Below, in pieces: positions 5,737 through 8,367 of a DNA stretch of 8,367 bases (within the stretch, counting starts at the first letter, position 1; each line of letters starts with the position of its first letter). A program made the translations under genes and the position numbers. The notes below the pieces were generated by a model. It was given only the letters and a program-made list of their open reading frames with translations, did not search any database and had not been told where the DNA came from. Source of the DNA: Actinomycetes bacterium (GTDB taxonomy: Bacteria; Actinomycetota; Thermoleophilia; BMS3ABIN01); NCBI GenBank assembly GCA_021787775.1, contig JAJYLK010000036.1, positions 1 to 8,367 on the forward strand. Reading direction: 5' to 3'.

Positions 5737-6104
5737 GGCTGTGCCTCAATGGTTTCATCAAGATAATGCAGGATGTCAAAAGCAGATTCGGCTACGAAGT
5801 CAACATTTAGCTGCGCGGCAGACGACTGTTTGAGAGCGGCGCCGCCGGCGAGCACCTTTACCCGGGCAAGCCCCCGCTGCCTCAGCCCCGGCCTCACCTG
5901 CCTGACCAGCGGGATGACCGGCGTGATCAAGCCGCTAACGGCCACAGCCGCGGGCTGCTCCAGCCCGGCGATGTCGATCAGCTTTTCCAGCTGGCAATCC
6001 TTGCCGCAGTCCACCACGTCATAGTTTTTGCCGGTGATCACCATCTTGAGGATATTCTTGCCGAGATCGTGGATGTCGCCCTCAAGGGATGCGACGACTG
6101 ACAC
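5733..6104 (-). CDS. Stand-alone cobalamin (B12)-binding domain protein
   Basis: A 123-residue protein consisting of just a B12-binding Rossmann-like domain. The base-off/His-on signature is complete with canonical spacing: DxHxxG at 10-15 (GDIHDLG, His12 the expected lower cobalt ligand), 41 residues, SxL at 57-59 (SGLITP), 27 residues, then GG at 87-88. Corrinoid proteins of methyltransferase systems, MetH and CarH-type photoreceptors normally carry a helical cap of about 80-90 residues before this domain. Here the reading frame is closed by a TAG only three codons upstream of the start, so the cap is absent. The GTG start at 6102-6104 has no Shine-Dalgarno but sits about 9 bases after a candidate -10 box, which suggests a near-leaderless transcript. 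It precedes a coupled 39-residue ORF and a sensor phosphatase, and no methyltransferase is nearby, so a sensory role is more likely than a catalytic one. Decay of a longer corrinoid protein remains possible. Confidence 0.88.
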   Translation of the reverse strand: MSVVASLEGDIHDLGKNILKMVITGKNYDVVDCGKDCQLEKLIDIAGLEQPAAVAVSGLITPVIPLVRQVRPGLRQRGLARVKVLAGGAALKQSSAAQLNVDFVAESAFDILHYLDETIEAQP

Positions 6105-6112
6105 CAGTATCT

Positions 6113-6142
6113 ATATTATTGCAAGGTCGCTAATATTGGCAA
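6113..6142 (-). promoter_or_regulatory. Candidate promoter for B12-domain/phosphatase operon (near-leaderless)
   Basis: On the minus strand, TTGCCA (6142-6137) is followed by an 18-base spacer and TAATAT (6118-6113). Transcription would start at about 6106, two or three bases before the GTG at 6104. This agrees with the lack of a ribosome binding site there. The match to sigma-70-type boxes is moderate (5/6 and 4/6). Confidence 0.4.
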
Positions 6143-6203
6143 CCAGCACTGCGGCAACCGCGCCGCGTCGAATAACCCGTCTGATGCGGACGGCGCTTTG
6201 AAC

Positions 6204-6221
6204 TTGAGGCAGGCGCCTCAA
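6204..6221 (-). terminator. Hairpin after DUF2769 operon
   Basis: A perfect 7-bp inverted repeat (TTGAGGC at 6204-6210, GCCTCAA at 6215-6221) has a 4-base loop and lies 24 bases after the TAA stop of the second DUF2769 gene. There is no U-tract after it, so termination is only suggested by position. The rest of the 140-base gap holds the B12-gene promoter candidate and no ORF. Confidence 0.4.
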
Positions 6222-6244
6222 ACCTTGGGCGATTTATGCTTTAT

Positions 6245-6637
6245 TTATTCAGCGCTGCCGTGCACGCAGAAATAGCCGTCACCCAGCCCGCTGTCCGTCC
6301 AGACCTGGCAGTCGGCGCACTGGCACTGACGCTGGCTGTCCAGATCCCGGCAGCTCGACTTGCCTACCGCTTTTGAACAAAAAAGCTCGCGCATGTTGGC
6401 GGGCGCCGGCTTGACGAACTGGTTGTCATCGCCGACCGGGTTCTGCTGTAGCTGGTCCATCGGCATCTCGTAGACTTCCGGATACTCCGGATACTCCGTC
6501 AGCATCTCGCCAACCTGCCGGCGGTCATCACGCCAGGTCTCCTGCCGGTTGTAAAGACAGCTGCTGCCCGCTTCTACAGGACAGACCGGACACAGACACT
6601 TCGTATAATTGCTGATATTCAGCTCGACCGTCTTCAT
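6245..6637 (-). CDS. DUF2769 Cys-rich protein, second gene of pair
   Basis: A 130-residue cytoplasmic protein with ten cysteines and no known function. It has an N-terminal CxCxxCP module at residues 14-20 (CLCPVCP) plus Cys27, a variable acidic linker (about 40-75, with the repeated motif EYPEYPE encoded by a 9-bp tandem repeat at 6478-6495), and the C-terminal DUF2769 block: FCS (Cys87), Cys96, CQCADC (105-110) and YFCVHG (Cys124). The Cys pattern matches the upstream paralogue almost exactly, differing mainly in linker length. Grouped cysteines suggest binding of an iron-sulfur cluster or zinc, but this is inference. The ATG at 6635-6637 overlaps the TGA of the first gene as ATGA, so the two are co-translated. 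A longer in-frame extension reading through the upstream gene is not credible. Confidence 0.85.
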   Translation of the reverse strand: MKTVELNISNYTKCLCPVCPVEAGSSCLYNRQETWRDDRRQVGEMLTEYPEYPEVYEMPMDQLQQNPVGDDNQFVKPAPANMRELFCSKAVGKSSCRDLDSQRQCQCADCQVWTDSGLGDGYFCVHGSAE

Positions 6638-6945
6638 GCCGGCACCAGCTCTTCCGCGCGTCCCTGGACGCAGTAATAATTGCTGTTGAGATTGTCTTCG
6701 ATCTCCACCGGACACGCCGGGCACAGGCAGCTCTTCTCGCCGCTCATGTCGTCGCACGCCGAACGGCCGGTAGCGCAGTAAAGACCGCCCAGTTGCGACG
6801 GCTCCGGCATCTTGCCTTCCCGCTCGATCGCATCCACATCGACGTTCTGGTTTTGCCTGGTGGTGCACTCGCTGAAGCGGCTGACGGGACAACCGCCGCA
6901 AAGGCACCGGTTGAAGCTGTCCCGGTTGTAATCGACTCTGCTCAT
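6634..6945 (-). CDS. DUF2769 Cys-rich protein, first gene of pair
   Basis: A 103-residue cytoplasmic protein with ten cysteines, of unknown function. The N-terminal module is CLCGGCP (Cys14, 16, 19) plus Cys27. The DUF2769 block follows: GLYCATG (Cys57), Cys64, CLCPAC (73-78) and YYCVQGRAEE (Cys92). From my knowledge of the family, the layout of a glycine-tyrosine-cysteine motif, then CxCxxC, then a tyrosine-cysteine motif typifies DUF2769 proteins of archaea and anaerobic bacteria. The start is ATG at 6943-6945, because AGGAGGG stands 3 bases upstream and overlaps an alternative in-frame GTG at 6960. It is the first gene of a two-gene operon, 99 bases after the DUF488 gene; no convincing promoter was found in that gap. 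Confidence 0.85.
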   Translation of the reverse strand: MSRVDYNRDSFNRCLCGGCPVSRFSECTTRQNQNVDVDAIEREGKMPEPSQLGGLYCATGRSACDDMSGEKSCLCPACPVEIEDNLNSNYYCVQGRAEELVPA

Positions 6946-7044
6946 CTGCCCTCCTGTCACCGGTGGATTCGCGTCAGTTTCACTTATCCGGCAAGATGGA
7001 TCCCAAACTGGGGGCCGGAGGGTGACAGGGCCGGTCAGTCGGGC

Positions 7045-7407
7045 TCAAGCGGCCTTCCCGCCACTGTGGTTTTCAAGATACTGCTTAAGCGCCACGGCAT
7101 TGTTGTGCTCGGCGTCGCGGGCCCCAAAGAGGAGGATGACCTTGCTCTTGCTTTCATGTTCCAGCAGTCTGGCGACCTCTGCCTGCCGCTGTTTCAGCTC
7201 GTGGAAGTAGCGCTTGCGGAACTCGTCCCATTTTTCGGGGTCGTGTGCGAACCACTTGCGCAGCTCGCTGCTGGGCGCGATGTCTCGCAGCCAGAGATCG
7301 GGCTTGACCTCTTCCTTTTTCAGGCCGCGCGGCCACATCCGGTCCACCAGGACCCGGTAGCCGCCTGCCCGCCGCTTCTCGTCGTAGACCCTGCGGGTCT
7401 CAAACAT
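7045..7407 (-). CDS. DUF488 / YeaO-like protein
   Basis: A 120-residue cytoplasmic protein of the DUF488 family (E. coli YeaO type), which normally has about 115-125 residues; its biochemical function is not established. Conserved blocks: RRVYDEKRRAGGYRVLVDRM (5-24), WPRGLKKEEV (25-34), LWLRDIAPSSELRKWFAHDP (38-57), and the C-terminal VILLFGARDAEHNNAVALKQ. The start ATG at 7405-7407 is preceded by GGGAGGGAGAT, about 8 bases upstream, and gives a family-typical N-terminus. The same frame stays open to 7572, but the extra 55 residues match nothing in the family. It appears monocistronic, with a possible -10 box (TATATT) about 75 bases upstream. Confidence 0.9.
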   Translation of the reverse strand: MFETRRVYDEKRRAGGYRVLVDRMWPRGLKKEEVKPDLWLRDIAPSSELRKWFAHDPEKWDEFRKRYFHELKQRQAEVARLLEHESKSKVILLFGARDAEHNNAVALKQYLENHSGGKAA

Positions 7408-7478
7408 ATCGATCTCCCTCCCCGGATATCTGCGCCTGGCCCTCTCCGGATCATGCACCGTCAACGACTTACCATCCG

Positions 7479-7484
7479 AATATA
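7479..7484 (-). promoter_or_regulatory. Possible -10 box for DUF488 gene
   Basis: TATATT on the minus strand, about 72 bases before the ATG. The -35 is weak (TTTGGT at 16 bases). The surrounding 7408-7564 gap shows no other recognisable feature. Confidence 0.25.
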
Positions 7485-7564
7485 CCGCGCGCCCCGGACG
7501 ACCAAACGGTTTCGAGGCATCGGAAACAGGATAGATTCGCGGCAGATCAAAGGTAGGCAAACTG

Positions 7565-7654
7565 ATGGGCAACCGGTTGCAGCGGGAGTTTTATACCCGG
7601 CCGGCGATCACGGTGGCGAGAAGCATGCTGGGCGGACCGGTGCTTCCCGGGGGG
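7565..7654 (+). pseudogene. 5' remnant of a 3-methyladenine DNA glycosylase (AAG/MPG family)
   Basis: The only plus-strand coding trace. The ATG at 7565, preceded by AGGTAGG about 7 bases upstream, encodes MGNRLQREFYTRPAITVARS and then MLGGPVL. This resembles the conserved N-terminus of alkyladenine DNA glycosylases (leucine, arginine, FY, RP, VAR, LLG, leucine), which excise alkylated purines. After about 28 codons the similarity stops: no IVETEAY-like motif follows in any frame, and the frame continues only as an antisense shadow of the MFS gene. The boundary lies within a few bases of the MFS stop codon at 7659. The likely history is that a deletion or rearrangement joined the start of the glycosylase gene to the end of the MFS gene. 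A chance resemblance over 25 residues cannot be excluded. Confidence 0.55.
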
Positions 7655-7658
7655 AGCC

Positions 7659-8367
7659 CTAACTGCCGCTGCCGCCGCGGATTCGCGGTGGCATCCCGGT
7701 CCCATCGGTGTTCCGGGCAGCCTCGGGCATGTCCGCGCCGCCTGCCGCGGAGCTGTCCGCATACGGGCGGCGGCGCAGCGCGAAAAAGCCGTAAGCCGCG
7801 GCCGCCAGCGCGGCCAGGCCACCTACCGCCATCGCCCACCGGGGGCCGGCATATTCTCCGACCCAGCCGATGATGGGGCTGCCCACCGGCGTCGAGCCCA
7901 GAAAAGCGACCGTCCACAACGACATGACACGGCTTCGCATCTGCGGCTCGCTCTCCAACTGCAAGGTGGCGTTGCACAGCGAAGTAAAGCCGATGGAACT
8001 GGCGCCGACAAGCACCATTGCCGCCAGCGCGATCGGCAGGCTGGGCGACAGTGACACCAGCACGATGGTTATGCCAAACGCCAGCGCTGCGCCAACCAGT
8101 CCCGACGGCGACGTCCGGCTGCGGCCGGCGATGACCAGGCCGCCCAGCACGGCGCCGATGCCCATCGCCGAGGTCAGCAGCGCGTAGCCGTTGGCGCTGC
8201 CGTGAAAGGTGAATTTAGCGATCAGCGGCAGCGACACCTGAAACTCGTAGGTGAGAGTGCCGATGATCGCCATCATGATCAGCACGTCCCTCAGCAGCGG
8301 CGTCTGGCGGATATAGCTGAAGCCCTGGCGCAGCTGGCCCTTCATGCGCCTGACCGGCTCGGTACGA
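7659..8367 (-). CDS. MFS transporter, C-terminal part (cut by window edge)
   Basis: The last 235 or so residues of an integral membrane exporter of the major facilitator superfamily; the N-terminal six helices lie beyond 8367. The visible part begins RTEPVRRMKGQLRQGFSYIR, the cytoplasmic loop between the two halves, and continues with hydrophobic helices including VLIMMAIIGTLTYEFQVSLP, YALLTSAMGIGAVLGGLVIA, LAFGITIVLVSLSPSLPIAL, a segment around FLGSTPVGSPIIGWVGEYAG, and a last helix near GGLAALAAAAYGFFALRRRP. The sequence resembles the MFS_3 group (EntS-like and drug exporters), in which the linker usually ends with Gly-Tyr-Arg before the seventh helix. The hydrophilic tail, rich in Gly, Ala and Ser, ends in a stretch that overlaps an inverted repeat. 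The substrate cannot be predicted. Confidence 0.9.
   Translation of the reverse strand, partial: RTEPVRRMKGQLRQGFSYIRQTPLLRDVLIMMAIIGTLTYEFQVSLPLIAKFTFHGSANGYALLTSAMGIGAVLGGLVIAGRSRTSPSGLVGAALAFGITIVLVSLSPSLPIALAAMVLVGASSIGFTSLCNATLQLESEPQMRSRVMSLWTVAFLGSTPVGSPIIGWVGEYAGPRWAMAVGGLAALAAAAYGFFALRRRPYADSSAAGGADMPEAARNTDGTGMPPRIRGGSGS
7670..7693. repeat. Inverted repeat at the end of the MFS coding region
   Basis: TGCCGCCGCG (7670-7679) pairs with CGCGGTGGCA (7684-7693) around GATT: a 10-bp stem with one mismatch, just inside the stop codon of the MFS gene. There is no U-tract on either strand. It is 16 bases from the point where the glycosylase similarity ends. Confidence 0.4.

Noticed and set aside
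6105..6244. Cobalamin riboswitch before the B12-binding gene.
   Set aside because: No B12-box-like conserved core was found, and the promoter candidate sits almost at the start codon, leaving no room for an aptamer in the transcript.
6638..6907. N-terminal extension of the second DUF2769 protein through the first gene.
   Set aside because: The translation is Arg-rich out-of-frame sequence with no homology, and the ATGA overlap gives a natural start at 6637.
7408..7572. In-frame N-terminal extension of the DUF488 protein.
   Set aside because: The extra 55 residues do not belong to the family, and a strong ribosome binding site marks the ATG at 7407.

Overview
The window is a GC-rich bacterial chromosome segment. 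Every gene I can support as intact lies on the minus strand. The only plus-strand gene trace is a decayed fragment near 7.6 kb. Gene content (threonyl-tRNA synthetase, bacterioferritin, a SpoIIE-type phosphatase with PAS and GAF domains, a free cobalamin-binding domain, a pair of DUF2769 Cys-rich proteins, a YeaO-type DUF488 protein) suggests a free-living, at least partly anaerobic, high-GC organism. An actinobacterial lineage from subsurface or sediment would fit, but the placement is inference only. The possible near-leaderless GTG start would also suit an actinobacterium.

Reading in the direction of transcription (right to left): 8367-7659 is the C-terminal part of an MFS exporter, cut by the window edge. 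At 7565-7650, on the opposite strand and convergent with it, are about 28 codons that look like the N-terminus of a 3-methyladenine DNA glycosylase with nothing following. 7407-7045 is a DUF488/YeaO-like protein. 6945-6245 is a two-gene operon of paralogous DUF2769 proteins joined by an ATGA overlap. 6104-3470 is the most interesting block: a stand-alone B12-binding domain with perfect motif spacing, an unannotated 39-residue ORF, and a 716-residue sensor phosphatase. These three are joined by GTGA and ATGA four-base overlaps, so they look like one co-translated signalling cassette. 3283-2140 is a bacterioferritin overlapping by 8 bases an NADPH-dependent FMN reductase, a plausible iron storage and release pair. 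1882-1203 holds two small membrane proteins with SHOCT tails, the second carrying a dense His/Cys cluster. A strong intrinsic terminator separates them from thrS (1106-1), which leaves the window incomplete.

Non-coding structure includes three 18-bp direct repeats and a compound hairpin upstream of the SHOCT genes, a TATAAT promoter with a hairpin and a four-codon leader ORF before bacterioferritin, and several GC-rich hairpins after operon ends, most without a U-tract. No tRNA, rRNA, CRISPR array, insertion sequence or recognisable riboswitch was seen. No intergenic gap exceeds 300 bases.

Candidate for something undescribed: the B12 domain, 39-residue ORF and SpoIIE phosphatase cassette could be a cobalamin- (and so possibly light- or corrinoid-) responsive input to a partner-switching pathway. 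The architecture is read from the sequence; the function is inference.
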